Below are positions 27,368-36,380 of a stretch of DNA of 36,979 nt, one piece after another. This stretch comes from Nitrospira sp. (GTDB lineage Bacteria > Nitrospirota > Nitrospiria > Nitrospirales > Nitrospiraceae). The stretch covers positions 1 to 36,979 of the forward strand of contig JANDJJ010000012.1 in assembly GCA_024330945.1 (NCBI GenBank), read 5' to 3'. Under the pieces are notes generated by a model that saw only the letters and a program-made list of their open reading frames with translations, was not told where the DNA came from and did no database searches. Position numbers and translations under genes: made by a program. Positions within the stretch are counted from its first letter, which is position 1. Every line of letters begins with the position of its first letter.

Positions 27368-28305
27368 ATTTTGTTCCCGTCGATCAGCTTCGGTCTTCCG
27401 TCGTCGGTTTTTCAGATTCGTCCCCTTCGACGAGCCCGAACGAAAATCGATCGTCTCGTTCCCGATTGCCCTCTTGGTTTAAAGTCGTCGCCAAAACCGG
27501 TCCCGACTATTTGGATGTGAAGGGGGCGATGGACCGGCTCGGCCTCCATACGATTTGCGAAGAGGCTCGGTGTCCCAATCGCTGGGAATGTTGGAACCAA
27601 CGCACCGCCACATTTTTGATCCTGGGCGATATCTGCACCAGGCGCTGCCGCTACTGTTCGGTCCAAACCGGACGGCCGCAACCGGTCGATCGTGACGAGC
27701 CGCGACGGGTGGCCGAGGCCGTGCAGGCCCTGCGCCTTCGCCATGCCGTGGTCACGTCGGTCAATCGCGACGAACTGCCGGACGGCGGCGCCGCGGTGTT
27801 CGCCGAGACCGTCAGACTCATCAGGCAACTGAATCCGCACTGCACGGTTGAAGTGCTTATTCCCGATTTTGAGGGAAACCGGGACGCCCTCAAGACCGTC
27901 TGTGCCGAACGGCCCGACATTCTGAGTCACAATATCGAAACGGTCGCTCGATTGTTTCCGGCCATCAGACCGCAGGGGAAATATCGGCGGTCGATCGAAC
28001 TGCTGGAGAGGGCCAAGGGATGGGGCATGAGGACGAAATCCGGTCTGATCGTCGGCATGGGAGAGACCATCGACGAGGTCCGAGACGTCATGCGTGATCT
28101 GCGATCGGTCGACTGCGATGTGCTGACCATCGGCCAATATCTCCAGCCGACGAGAGACCATCTGCCCGTCTCACGATTCTACGATCCTTCCGAGTTTGCC
28201 GTTTTGAAAGAAGAAGGGCTTGGTCTAGGATTCAGCCACGTCGAGGCCGGGCCGTTGGTGCGGAGTTCGTATCATGCCGAACGGCAGGTGACGGTCAGGC
28301 TGTAA
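27364..28305 (+). CDS. lipA: Lipoyl synthase LipA
   Basis: This radical SAM enzyme inserts two sulfurs into octanoyl chains on carrier proteins to make lipoyl groups, using one cluster for radical formation and another as sulfur source. The 313-residue protein has the auxiliary cluster ligands Cys65, Cys70 and Cys76 in CEEARCPNRWECWN, and the radical SAM CxxxCxxC at Cys91, Cys95 and Cys98 (ICTRRCRYCSV). Later motifs include SVNRDELPDGGA, EVLIPDFEGN, and QYLQPTRDHLPV. The first 35 residues are a Ser-rich extension. GGAGGAG a few nucleotides before the ATG is a strong ribosome binding site. The octanoyltransferase lipB is not in the window. Confidence 0.96.
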   Translation: MNFVPVDQLRSSVVGFSDSSPSTSPNENRSSRSRLPSWFKVVAKTGPDYLDVKGAMDRLGLHTICEEARCPNRWECWNQRTATFLILGDICTRRCRYCSVQTGRPQPVDRDEPRRVAEAVQALRLRHAVVTSVNRDELPDGGAAVFAETVRLIRQLNPHCTVEVLIPDFEGNRDALKTVCAERPDILSHNIETVARLFPAIRPQGKYRRSIELLERAKGWGMRTKSGLIVGMGETIDEVRDVMRDLRSVDCDVLTIGQYLQPTRDHLPVSRFYDPSEFAVLKEEGLGLGFSHVEAGPLVRSSYHAERQVTVRL

Positions 28306-28345
28306 AACGCACGGGAAGGGGCTTCCAGTGCATCGTCAACCGGCC

Positions 28346-28366
28346 CACGTCACCGCGTTCGACGTG
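28346..28366. terminator. Hairpin between lipA and pgm
   Basis: CACGTC (28346-28351) and GACGTG (28361-28366) form a perfect 6-bp stem with a 9-nt loop in the 89-bp gap between two convergent genes. There is no T-run on either side. It may help end both transcripts, but it is weak evidence. Confidence 0.3.
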
Positions 28367-28394
28367 TGAGCGTCGGTGTGGTTCCCGAAGAGAC

Positions 28395-30035
28395 TCAAAC
28401 CGCCAACGCCTTGCCGATGATGGCCCGGGCTTCTTCCTGAATCTGCTTGAGATGTTCCCTCCCCCGGAAGCTTTCCGCGTAGAGTTTGTACACGGCTTCG
28501 GTGCCGGACGGCCTGGCCGCGAACCAGCCGTGCTCCGTCACGACCTTGAGCCCTCCGATGGGGGCGCCGTTGCCAGGAGCCGTCGTCAACAGGGCGATGA
28601 TTCGGTCGCCGGCCAAGGTCGTGGCCGTGATGTGGGCGGGAGAGAGTGTTGCGAGTACCGCTTTTTGTTCTGGTGTTGCGGGGGCGTCGATTCGCTCATA
28701 AACCGGCTCGCCTAATTCGTTTGTGAGCTCACGATACAGTTGGGCGGGGTTTTTGCCGGTGCTGGCTGTCATTTCGGCGGCAAGCAGGCCCATGATGATC
28801 CCATCTTTGTCGGTGGCCCAGACGGTGCCGTCCTGGCGAAGGAATGAAGCCCCCGCGCTTTCCTCGCCGCCGAACCCCAAGGAGCCGTCCAACAGACCGT
28901 TTACAAACCACTTGAAGCCGACCGGTACTTCGATAAGCCGTCGCTGTAGGCGTGTTGCCACGCGATCGATCAGGCTGCTGCTGACCAATGTTTTGCCGAT
29001 TCCGGCGTCGGTCCTCCACCGGGACCGGTGCGTGAACAGATAGGCGATCGAAACAGCCAGATAATGATTCGGGTTCATCAAGCCGGATCGAGTCACGATC
29101 CCGTGCCGATCAGTGTCGGGATCGTTGCCGAACGCGACATCGAACCGACCTTTGAGCGCGAGCAGATTGGCCATGGCATAGGGCGAGGAACAGTCCATCC
29201 GGATTTTCCCGTCCCAATCAAGCGGCATGAAGCGGAACGTGGGATCGACGGTACGATTGATGATTTCGAGGTCCAAGCCGAATCGCGCCGCAATCGGCTC
29301 CCAGTAGGCGATGCCGGACCCTCCCAGCGGATCGACGCCCAGTTTCAAGGAAGAGGTGTGGAGCAGGTCCATGTTGATAACCTGGGAAAGGTCGCCGACA
29401 TACGAGGAGATGAAATCGTGCCGATAGGTCGTCGAAGCCCGGCGCGCCTGCTCAAACGGCACGCGCCGTACGCCGCGTAAATCGCCCGCCAAGAGTTCAT
29501 TCGCCCGATCCTCGATCCATTTGGTGACGTGGGTGTCGGCGGGCCCTCCGTGCGGCGGGTTGTACTTGATTCCGCCGTCCTCCGGCGGATTGTGTGAGGG
29601 GGTGATGACGATGCCGTCCGCCAATCCGGACGTCCGGCCCCGATTGTAGGACAAAATCGCATGGGAGATCGCCGGCGTGGGCGTGTATCCGTCCTCGTGG
29701 TCGATCATGACGGTGACGCCGTTGGCCGCCAGCACTTCGAGGGTCGTGACAAAGGCAGGTCGGGAGAGGATGTGCGTATCTTGTCCCAAATAGAGCGGCC
29801 CGGTCGTGTTCCGACCGGATCGGTAGTCACAGATCGCTTGGGCGATGGCCAGGATATGGGCTTCGTTGAAGCTGTGTGTCAACGAGGATCCGCGATGGCC
29901 CGATGTGCCGAAAGAGACCCGCTGCTCCCGTATCATTGGGTCCGGCTTCTCCCTCTCGTAGGCAGCCAGGAGCTTTGTGACATCGACGAGCGAAGAAACC
30001 GGCGCCGGTTGCCCGGCCAGTGGATGAACGGTCAT
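28395..30035 (-). CDS. pgm: Phosphoglucomutase (alpha-D-glucose-specific)
   Basis: It interconverts glucose-1-phosphate and glucose-6-phosphate for glycogen and envelope sugar synthesis. At 546 residues it has the length of the E. coli Pgm type. The order is [12 protein letters not shown], the phosphoserine loop [20 protein letters not shown], the Mg-binding [13 protein letters not shown], the sugar-binding [13 protein letters not shown], and the phosphate-binding [15 protein letters not shown]. All active-site parts are present. The ATG has GAGGA upstream. A small TCTCA/TGAGA hairpin (30079-30092) lies in the gap before it. It has no same-strand neighbour closely spaced and is probably transcribed on its own. 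Confidence 0.95.
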   Translation of the reverse strand: MTVHPLAGQPAPVSSLVDVTKLLAAYEREKPDPMIREQRVSFGTSGHRGSSLTHSFNEAHILAIAQAICDYRSGRNTTGPLYLGQDTHILSRPAFVTTLEVLAANGVTVMIDHEDGYTPTPAISHAILSYNRGRTSGLADGIVITPSHNPPEDGGIKYNPPHGGPADTHVTKWIEDRANELLAGDLRGVRRVPFEQARRASTTYRHDFISSYVGDLSQVINMDLLHTSSLKLGVDPLGGSGIAYWEPIAARFGLDLEIINRTVDPTFRFMPLDWDGKIRMDCSSPYAMANLLALKGRFDVAFGNDPDTDRHGIVTRSGLMNPNHYLAVSIAYLFTHRSRWRTDAGIGKTLVSSSLIDRVATRLQRRLIEVPVGFKWFVNGLLDGSLGFGGEESAGASFLRQDGTVWATDKDGIIMGLLAAEMTASTGKNPAQLYRELTNELGEPVYERIDAPATPEQKAVLATLSPAHITATTLAGDRIIALLTTAPGNGAPIGGLKVVTEHGWFAARPSGTEAVYKLYAESFRGREHLKQIQEEARAIIGKALAV

Positions 30036-30150
30036 AGGAATCCTCTTGCTTGAAAAGGAGATGACTCGCCCGACTGTATCTCATGTGTGAGAAGATCTGT
30101 CAAATGGCCGATGGAAGGAAATGAGGAGTGGAAGAACGTATGGTCGATCG

Positions 30151-33012
30151 TCAGGCTGCCTGTCGGAAGGTGCTGGTTTCCTCGTGATACTGTCGCAGCA
30201 CCGGCACGAGTTGGAGAACCGCCGCTTCCAACTCGGTAACGAGAGGCCTCACCTCTTCCAAACGTTTTTGGCGGGCGAGCTCTTCGATCCGGCCGGCCAC
30301 CGATGCCACTTGCCCGGCGCGCAGATTGCCGGCCGCTCCCTTCAAGGTGTGGGCCGCCCGCTCGACCGTCGTGGCGTCGCCCGTCTCAAGACCTGTTTTG
30401 ATTTCAGCCAACCTCGTCTGATGTCGGTCCATAAACAAAACGACCAGTTCCCGGATCAGTCGATGATCGCCTCCCAAATTGGCCTCCAAGTCGGCGAGGT
30501 CGAACGTGTCGGCGTCAACATGGTTCACGATCGGTCGCTTGTCAATCCGGTCCGGAGATAGTGCGGGGCGTGGAATCCACCGATCAAGGACCGAACGCAA
30601 CGTCTCCAATTGAATCGGCTTGGCGAGGTAGTCGTCCATGCCGGCGGCGAGACATTGCTCGCGATCTCCTTTCATGGCGTTGGCCGTCACAGCGATGATG
30701 GGAATGCGCCTGGGGCGGGATGCCCCGGCCTTGTGTGTTCCTCCGGCTGTGGCATCGGCGGCTGTCCCGGCGTCCGCTTCACGTTGCCGGATGATTTTCG
30801 TAGTCTCAAAACCGTCGAGGATCGGCATTTGACAGTCCATGAGAATCGCGTCGTAGGTCTTCTCGGCCAGGGCGTCGAGTGCTTCCTGTCCGTTGTTTGC
30901 GAGCCGGAAGTCGTAGCCCAGTTTCTGGGCCATGCGCGCCGCCAGTTTCTGATTGATTTCGTTGTCTTCAACGATCAAGAGAGACACCCGCCGCGAAGCA
31001 TGGACCGCCGGCGCGCTCTCTGTCGATGAGGAGCCCGGGCGGATAGGGTGACGGGCTGGGGATTCGCTTCCACGAGCCAAGGCCTTGCGAAGACACTCCT
31101 GCAATTGATTGTGACGGATCGGTTTCTGGAGATAGCCGACCGGCCCGACGGACTGTCCCCGTTCAGTGTAGTCTCGTTGAAGGAGAGGAGTGAGAAGAAC
31201 GACGGGAGTCGTTCTTCCCTCGGCGCGTTGCCGCAGTTCCCGAACGAATTGCAGACCGTCTTTCCTCGGCATGATGACGTCGGCGATCACAAGCTCGAAG
31301 GGAGTCCCGCTCGTCGCCGTTTCCGCGAATCGGCGCAAGGCTGCATCGGCGTCTTCCACGGTCTCCGCGAGCATGCCCCATCCGCTTATGAGCTCGCGCA
31401 GCACTCTCCGACCGGATTCATGGTCGTCCACGATCAACACGCGATGTCCCGCGAGGTCGTCCGACGGAACGATCGCTCGCGGAGAGTCGGCCTGCTTCGC
31501 GAATCGAGCCGTGAATCGAAACGTGCTTCCTTGACCGACCGAACTGATCAGAGTGATGCGGCCACCCATGAGTTCGATCAATTGTTTTGAGATCGTCAAG
31601 CCGAGACCCGTGCCGCCGTACCGTCTGGTCGTCGAACTGTCTCCCTGCACGAAGGGCCTGAACAATTTGGCCTGGGTGTCCGGCGGGATGCCGATTCCGC
31701 TGTCCGTGACGTCGAAACGGATCGTGGCGTGGTCCGGCGAGTCTTCCTCCAGAAAGACTTGCAGCGAAACCTCTCCCTGTTGGGTGAACTTGACGGCGTT
31801 TCCGATCAGATTCGTGAGCACTTGGCGCAGGCGCGCGGGGTCCCCCCGGAGGGCGATAGGCACGTTCGCGTGAACGAGTCCGGTCAATTCAAGCCCCTTG
31901 GCGTCGGCCTGCTGAGCGAATTGCGCCAGTGTGTCCTCCACCGTGTCGCGCAGATTAAAGTCGATCGATTCAAGCTCCAGCTTTCCCGCTTCGATTTTGC
32001 TGTATTCGAGCACGTCGTTGATCACGCGCAGCAGCGACTCGCCGCATTGCCGAATGGTCGTCGCATAGGTTTTTTGTTCCGGCGAGAGGGGCGTTTCCAA
32101 CAGGAGGCTGGTCATGCCGATGACTCCGTTCATCGGTGTGCGGATCTCATGACTCATCATAGCGAGAAACGTTGCTTTGGCTTTCGCCGCATCCTGGGCG
32201 ACGGTCAGCGCCTCATCCAACCGATGATTGGCGTCACGCAGCTCTTGGGCGGTGAGCATCAGTTCTTGTTGCGCCTTGCGGATATTGGTGACGTCGATCC
32301 CATAGCCGCGAACCAGGCCGTGCGTGGCGACCGGGCAGAGTATCCATGAGAAGTTGGCATCCGGTAGCGAGACGTTCACTCCTTGCAGAGGCTCGCCGGA
32401 GCGGAGAGCGTGCGCCACGAGATCGGGAAGATTCGGCGGCAAGACGGCCGGTGTGCCGTTCGATCGATAACCGAGAGCGGCGAGCCGAGCCGTCATGGCC
32501 GGATTGGCGTACAGCATGGTTCCGTCGCGATCCAGCTCGACGACGGGCGAGGGCGATTCTTCCGCGATGGCGGCGAGCCGGTCCCGCTCGGCACGCAGCT
32601 CTTCTTCACGAGACAAATCCCGCAGGCTGATCGCCAGATTCGGCGCATTGGAGCGGCCGTCGTGATCAAGAGCATGACAGGTCCATTCGACGGGAGTTTC
32701 GCCGGCGATGCCGATCCGGAGCCGCACGGTCGCGCGCACCGTGGGCTCTCTTGATGCCGCCACGGATTTGAGCCGGTCGAGCACCTGGGAGGAGGTGTCG
32801 GAATCGGTCAGAGCGGCCCAGATGTCGGGAAACGACTGCCCGGAGAGAGCGGCTTGCGGCCGTCCGAGCAGACGCGCCCCCTCCAGGTTGCTCCACGTGA
32901 TGGACCCGTCGTCGCGCAGCAGCACGATCCCGAAGGGAAGATTGTCGAGGAGGGCGCTTACGGAGAGGTGATGGAATTCGTCGTGGAGTGTATGTCGGCT
33001 TGTCGGCGTCAT
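30151..33012 (-). CDS. Hybrid sensor histidine kinase with two receivers and an HPt domain
   Basis: A 953-residue phosphorelay protein with no obvious membrane segment. Two PAS-like domains (about 15-135 and 145-245) lead to a short coiled coil, then HisKA with His288 in MMSHEIRTPMNG, and the ATPase with NLIGNAVKFT, DSGIGIP and GGTGLGLTISKQL. Receiver 1 has Asp578 (LVIADVIMP); receiver 2 has Asp726 (ILMDCQMP) and an insert at about 748-768. The HPt domain ends the protein with His888 in AAHTLKGAAGNL. The layout is that of BarA/EvgS-type kinases, so the output regulator is separate. Its ATG overlaps the stop of the HD-GYP gene (ATGA), linking the kinase to c-di-GMP turnover. Confidence 0.93.
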   Translation of the reverse strand: MTPTSRHTLHDEFHHLSVSALLDNLPFGIVLLRDDGSITWSNLEGARLLGRPQAALSGQSFPDIWAALTDSDTSSQVLDRLKSVAASREPTVRATVRLRIGIAGETPVEWTCHALDHDGRSNAPNLAISLRDLSREEELRAERDRLAAIAEESPSPVVELDRDGTMLYANPAMTARLAALGYRSNGTPAVLPPNLPDLVAHALRSGEPLQGVNVSLPDANFSWILCPVATHGLVRGYGIDVTNIRKAQQELMLTAQELRDANHRLDEALTVAQDAAKAKATFLAMMSHEIRTPMNGVIGMTSLLLETPLSPEQKTYATTIRQCGESLLRVINDVLEYSKIEAGKLELESIDFNLRDTVEDTLAQFAQQADAKGLELTGLVHANVPIALRGDPARLRQVLTNLIGNAVKFTQQGEVSLQVFLEEDSPDHATIRFDVTDSGIGIPPDTQAKLFRPFVQGDSSTTRRYGGTGLGLTISKQLIELMGGRITLISSVGQGSTFRFTARFAKQADSPRAIVPSDDLAGHRVLIVDDHESGRRVLRELISGWGMLAETVEDADAALRRFAETATSGTPFELVIADVIMPRKDGLQFVRELRQRAEGRTTPVVLLTPLLQRDYTERGQSVGPVGYLQKPIRHNQLQECLRKALARGSESPARHPIRPGSSSTESAPAVHASRRVSLLIVEDNEINQKLAARMAQKLGYDFRLANNGQEALDALAEKTYDAILMDCQMPILDGFETTKIIRQREADAGTAADATAGGTHKAGASRPRRIPIIAVTANAMKGDREQCLAAGMDDYLAKPIQLETLRSVLDRWIPRPALSPDRIDKRPIVNHVDADTFDLADLEANLGGDHRLIRELVVLFMDRHQTRLAEIKTGLETGDATTVERAAHTLKGAAGNLRAGQVASVAGRIEELARQKRLEEVRPLVTELEAAVLQLVPVLRQYHEETSTFRQAA

Positions 33013-34256
33013 GGTGCAGCCTCGACCGTGACGTCGTCCAAATACAAGGCGATGTTGACGAATTCGTGAGCCGGGTCGAGCACGCGCGCGATGGCGGGAG
33101 CCGCCTCACCGCCGGAAGGCGCCGCTAGATCGACAGGATGAGGCTTGAGATACGCTTCCCCTCGCGGTCCCTTGATGATCAAAACTTTCGGCTTGAGCCG
33201 CGCCTCGGGATTGAGGCCTGTCACGATGGCCTGCTCGCCGGTGTTCAGAAGCACCAGGCTTCCGATCGGATAGACGCCGACGATCCGAACGGTTGTTTCG
33301 ATCAGCGCCGCGTCGAAGCGGCCTTCTTTGCCGGAAAGGAACAGTCGGCGCACGGCGTCGTTCGGGAGCATGGCCGGACGTCCTCCGCGGCGGCTCACCA
33401 TGCCGTCGTACCAGTCGACGATCCCGACGATTTGGGCAAGACGCGAAATATCCTGTCCCCCCCGTCCATCGGGAAATCCGCTGCCGTCCGTGCGTTCATG
33501 GTGTTCGGCCACGATTCGTTTCACCTCGTCGTGCACGTCGTCGCATTCGGCGAGCACGGTCAGGCCCAATCGCGGGTGTTGTTCCAGCAGCGCGCGTTCC
33601 TGGCCGGTGCATTCATGACGATTTCGGACGAGGTTGCGCGGCAGTCGAAGATAGCCGGCGTCGTGAAGCAGGGCGCCCGTTCCGAGGAGTGTTTGTGCAT
33701 CTTGATCGAGACCATATTCGACCGATACGGCCAGCGAGAGAATGCAGGTGTCGAGTGTGTGGGCGGCGAGGGATTGGTCGAACCGCTTGATTTTGCGAAC
33801 GGCCAACTGCGTCGTCACCGCCTCGCGGTCGTTGAGAATCCGTCGCATGATGTTGACCACGACGGCCTTCGCGACGGCCGAGGGCGGAGGGCCACCCTGC
33901 ATGAGCCGATCGAACATTCGTTCGATGGCTTCTTCGGCGGCGCTATAGAAGGCGTCGGCCGAATCCGCTTGGTCCGGCGACGCTGCAATGATTGAATCCG
34001 GAGCGCCCGCTTCCTCTCCGTCCTGACCGTTGCCCCCGTCGCTCGATGGTTTTGCGACCACGTCTTTTCCTTTGCGGGGGTCGATGGTGACGGTTCGAAT
34101 GCCGCAACTCCGCATGGTGTCAATGACGGCCGTGCCCTCGATGAGACGCTTATGCGAGAGAAAAGGGGTTCGGTACCACGGCACGTCGACGCCGACGACG
34201 TACATGCCGGGTGTCAGATCGTCGATGGAAATGTGTTTCAACTTGCTCTCGGCCAT
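33009..34256 (-). CDS. HD-GYP domain protein with DUF3391, variant active-site motif
   Basis: HD-GYP proteins cleave c-di-GMP. The 415-residue product has an N-terminal DUF3391 domain (about 7-60), an acidic linker, the HD-GYP domain (about 150-300) and a C-terminal beta-rich segment. The metal ligands are present: His166, His198-Asp199, His227, His252-His253 and Asp281 or Asp284. The signature is altered: HDIGK reads HDAGY at 198-202, with the lysine replaced by tyrosine, and the GYP reads GFP (HHERTDGSGFP, 252-262). Activity may therefore be changed or lost. It overlaps the hybrid kinase downstream by 4 nt and is divergent from a canonical paralogue 165 bp away. Confidence 0.9.
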   Translation of the reverse strand: MAESKLKHISIDDLTPGMYVVGVDVPWYRTPFLSHKRLIEGTAVIDTMRSCGIRTVTIDPRKGKDVVAKPSSDGGNGQDGEEAGAPDSIIAASPDQADSADAFYSAAEEAIERMFDRLMQGGPPPSAVAKAVVVNIMRRILNDREAVTTQLAVRKIKRFDQSLAAHTLDTCILSLAVSVEYGLDQDAQTLLGTGALLHDAGYLRLPRNLVRNRHECTGQERALLEQHPRLGLTVLAECDDVHDEVKRIVAEHHERTDGSGFPDGRGGQDISRLAQIVGIVDWYDGMVSRRGGRPAMLPNDAVRRLFLSGKEGRFDAALIETTVRIVGVYPIGSLVLLNTGEQAIVTGLNPEARLKPKVLIIKGPRGEAYLKPHPVDLAAPSGGEAAPAIARVLDPAHEFVNIALYLDDVTVEAAP

Positions 34257-34421
34257 ACGATCGGGCGCACGGGGCGGATCCCTGTGTAAACCGTATCGGC
34301 ATGTGCCGGGGGAACTTGACGGGTCGCGACAGGGGGGAGGTCAAGATTTCGATACGATGGCCGATAGAACATGGGGGGGCTTGCTTTTTGACGCGCGTTA
34401 CAACGGACTGACCGGGCGGCC

Positions 34422-35663
34422 ATGAACAAACGGATTGCAGTGGATGAGCTTCGGCCGGGGATGCGCGTGGTCGCGATCGATCGATCCTGGCTGGTGACGC
34501 CCTTTTTGAGTCACCGGCTGACGATCGCCTCGCGGGAGCAGGTCGAGCAACTGAAGGCTTGCGGGGTTCGAATCGTCGAGATCGCCGCAGACGGGGCGGG
34601 CGGGGAGGAGATCCGCCAAGACGAATACGATGATGAATACGATCGCTCGACAGAGGAGGGCGGAGAGACCGTTTCTTTACGGTCGGCGGCGGATGTCGCT
34701 CCCGAGCCGACCTCGTTCGAAGAGGAACTGAAAACCGCCAAGGAGGTGTACCGGGCCGCCAAGGCCGTGATCCAAGGCGCCATGCAGGACGTGCGACTGG
34801 GGCGGGCGATCAACATGGAAGCGGTCGATCGAGTCGTCTCGGACATGGCGGAAAGCGTGTTGCGTAATCTCGATGCGTTGACCAGCCTCTCTCGACTCAA
34901 GCGGTTCGACGAATACACGTTCTACCATTCGGTCAACACCTCATTGCTCGCGATGGCGTTGGGGCGTGACCTCGGTTTCGCCAAGAGCGAACTCCATCAG
35001 GTCGGCGTCGGGGCTCTGTTGCACGACATCGGTAAGACCAGGATTCCCAACGAGTTGCTCAACAAACCGGCGCGTCTCGAGCCAGATGAGATGGAACTGA
35101 TGAAACAACACGTGATGCGCGGGGTGGAGATCTTGTCGGAGACGACCGGTTTATCCGAGGTGCATACGAAGCCGGCCCTCGAGCACCATGAACGGGTCGA
35201 TGGAACCGGCTATCCCTTCGGCCGTTCCAAAGACGGGATCAGCCGCTTCGGGTTGATCGCCTCGATCGTCGATATCTATGACGCCATCACCAGTGATCGA
35301 TGTTATCACCGGGGGAGGGCGTCCCACGATGCGCTGCAATACCTGTATCTGCTGTCGCTCAAAGGCCATCTCGATGCCGGGTTGGTGCAACGATTCATTC
35401 GCACTGTGGGGGTGTATCCGGTGGGATCCCTCGTCGAGCTGAACACGGGTGAAGTGGCGGTGGTGCGCCGGGTGCATCGAGAGGCGCCGCTGGCTCCACT
35501 TGTCATCATTGTAAAAAGCGCAAGCAACGTGTTGCTCTCCAAGCCGATCGAATGCGATTTGCGGGAGGAGGCGAAGATTTCCGGACGAACCATCCACGCG
35601 GTGAAAGGGCCGCATGACGTTGGGATCGATCCTGCCGTGTACCTTGATAAGGAGCCGATATGA
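34422..35663 (+). CDS. HD-GYP c-di-GMP phosphodiesterase with DUF3391
   Basis: This is the canonical paralogue of the leftward gene, 413 residues. DUF3391 covers about 5-55, opened by VDELRPGMRVVAIDRSWL. A long acidic linker (EIRQDEYDDEYDR) precedes the HD-GYP domain (about 155-305): His169, HDIGK at 201-205, His230, and HHERVDGTGYP at 255-265, with IVDIYDA as the final metal aspartate. It should hydrolyse c-di-GMP to GMP or pGpG. It has no receiver domain, so control is not by direct phosphorelay unless through partners. A C-terminal region (RTVGVYPVGSLVELNTGE) is shared with the paralogue. The TGA overlaps the PilZ gene's ATG. Confidence 0.93.
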   Translation: MNKRIAVDELRPGMRVVAIDRSWLVTPFLSHRLTIASREQVEQLKACGVRIVEIAADGAGGEEIRQDEYDDEYDRSTEEGGETVSLRSAADVAPEPTSFEEELKTAKEVYRAAKAVIQGAMQDVRLGRAINMEAVDRVVSDMAESVLRNLDALTSLSRLKRFDEYTFYHSVNTSLLAMALGRDLGFAKSELHQVGVGALLHDIGKTRIPNELLNKPARLEPDEMELMKQHVMRGVEILSETTGLSEVHTKPALEHHERVDGTGYPFGRSKDGISRFGLIASIVDIYDAITSDRCYHRGRASHDALQYLYLLSLKGHLDAGLVQRFIRTVGVYPVGSLVELNTGEVAVVRRVHREAPLAPLVIIVKSASNVLLSKPIECDLREEAKISGRTIHAVKGPHDVGIDPAVYLDKEPI

Positions 35664-36376
35664 AAGAGACGATCGAGACCGTCCCTCCATCGGCTTGTTT
35701 TTTGACCGTCGGGCTTGCGGTCAAACTCTCGCTCGTGATGAACGGCCGCAAGATCGTCCACGGCAGTACGTTGCTGGGGTGGAAAGAGTCGGTCTGGTTG
35801 ATCTGCGAATGGCCGTCGCAGCTTGACTGGGTGTCCGGCTTGGCGGAGAAAACACCGTGCACGATCAGTTATCTGCGAGAAGGAAAACTCGTCGGCTGTC
35901 GAACGGAGATTCGCGGAGCCATCGCAACGCCGGTGCCGCTGCTGTTCCTGGCCTATCCTCGGCAGGTCGAGGAAATGCATCTCCGGCAATATCCGCGCGT
36001 GTCGTCCAACGAGCCGGCCGTGTTAAGCCGAATCGGGAGTCGAAGCAAGAATGGGGGAGGAAGGGGGTTGGCGGACCATATCGGCGGTCTGGTGAGGGAT
36101 CTGAGTCTGGGCGGTTGCCGCATCGCCGTGGATCGGACTCCGCCATGGCTCAGGACCGGCTTATCCATTCATCTGGAATTTGAATTGCCGGGATTGGGCC
36201 ACGTCACAAATCTGACGAGCGTTGTCAAAAGTATTGACCAGGACAGGGATCACCATCTGATCGGAGTCGAGTTCCAATTCGACAGGATGGAATACATCGA
36301 GTATCGAGGGTGGGGCGGCTCGGTCGAGCAGGCGATCTGGCGGTGGGTGAGGCTCAAAAGTGACGACATCGGCTAG
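35660..36376 (+). CDS. PilZ domain protein, YcgR-like
   Basis: A c-di-GMP receptor of 238 residues. The N-terminal part (about 1-105) resembles the YcgR flagellar-brake-type beta-barrel: SLLGW-like TLLGWKESVWLICEWP is typical. The PilZ domain (about 108-225) has the two binding motifs RQYPR (RxxxR, 109-113) and DLSLGG (147-152, D/NxSxxG). Between them is a Gly/Lys-rich loop of about 30 residues, longer than usual. Its ATG overlaps the HD-GYP stop (ATGA), so the enzyme that lowers c-di-GMP is made together with a protein that senses it. The target of the effector is not shown by the sequence. Confidence 0.88.
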   Translation: MKETIETVPPSACFLTVGLAVKLSLVMNGRKIVHGSTLLGWKESVWLICEWPSQLDWVSGLAEKTPCTISYLREGKLVGCRTEIRGAIATPVPLLFLAYPRQVEEMHLRQYPRVSSNEPAVLSRIGSRSKNGGGRGLADHIGGLVRDLSLGGCRIAVDRTPPWLRTGLSIHLEFELPGLGHVTNLTSVVKSIDQDRDHHLIGVEFQFDRMEYIEYRGWGGSVEQAIWRWVRLKSDDIG

Positions 36377-36380
36377 AGCA

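Noticed and set aside
34563-34580. GGGGTTCGAATC looks like a tRNA T-arm
   Set aside because: It is inside the HD-GYP gene (DUF3391 domain) and no acceptor or anticodon arms are around it.
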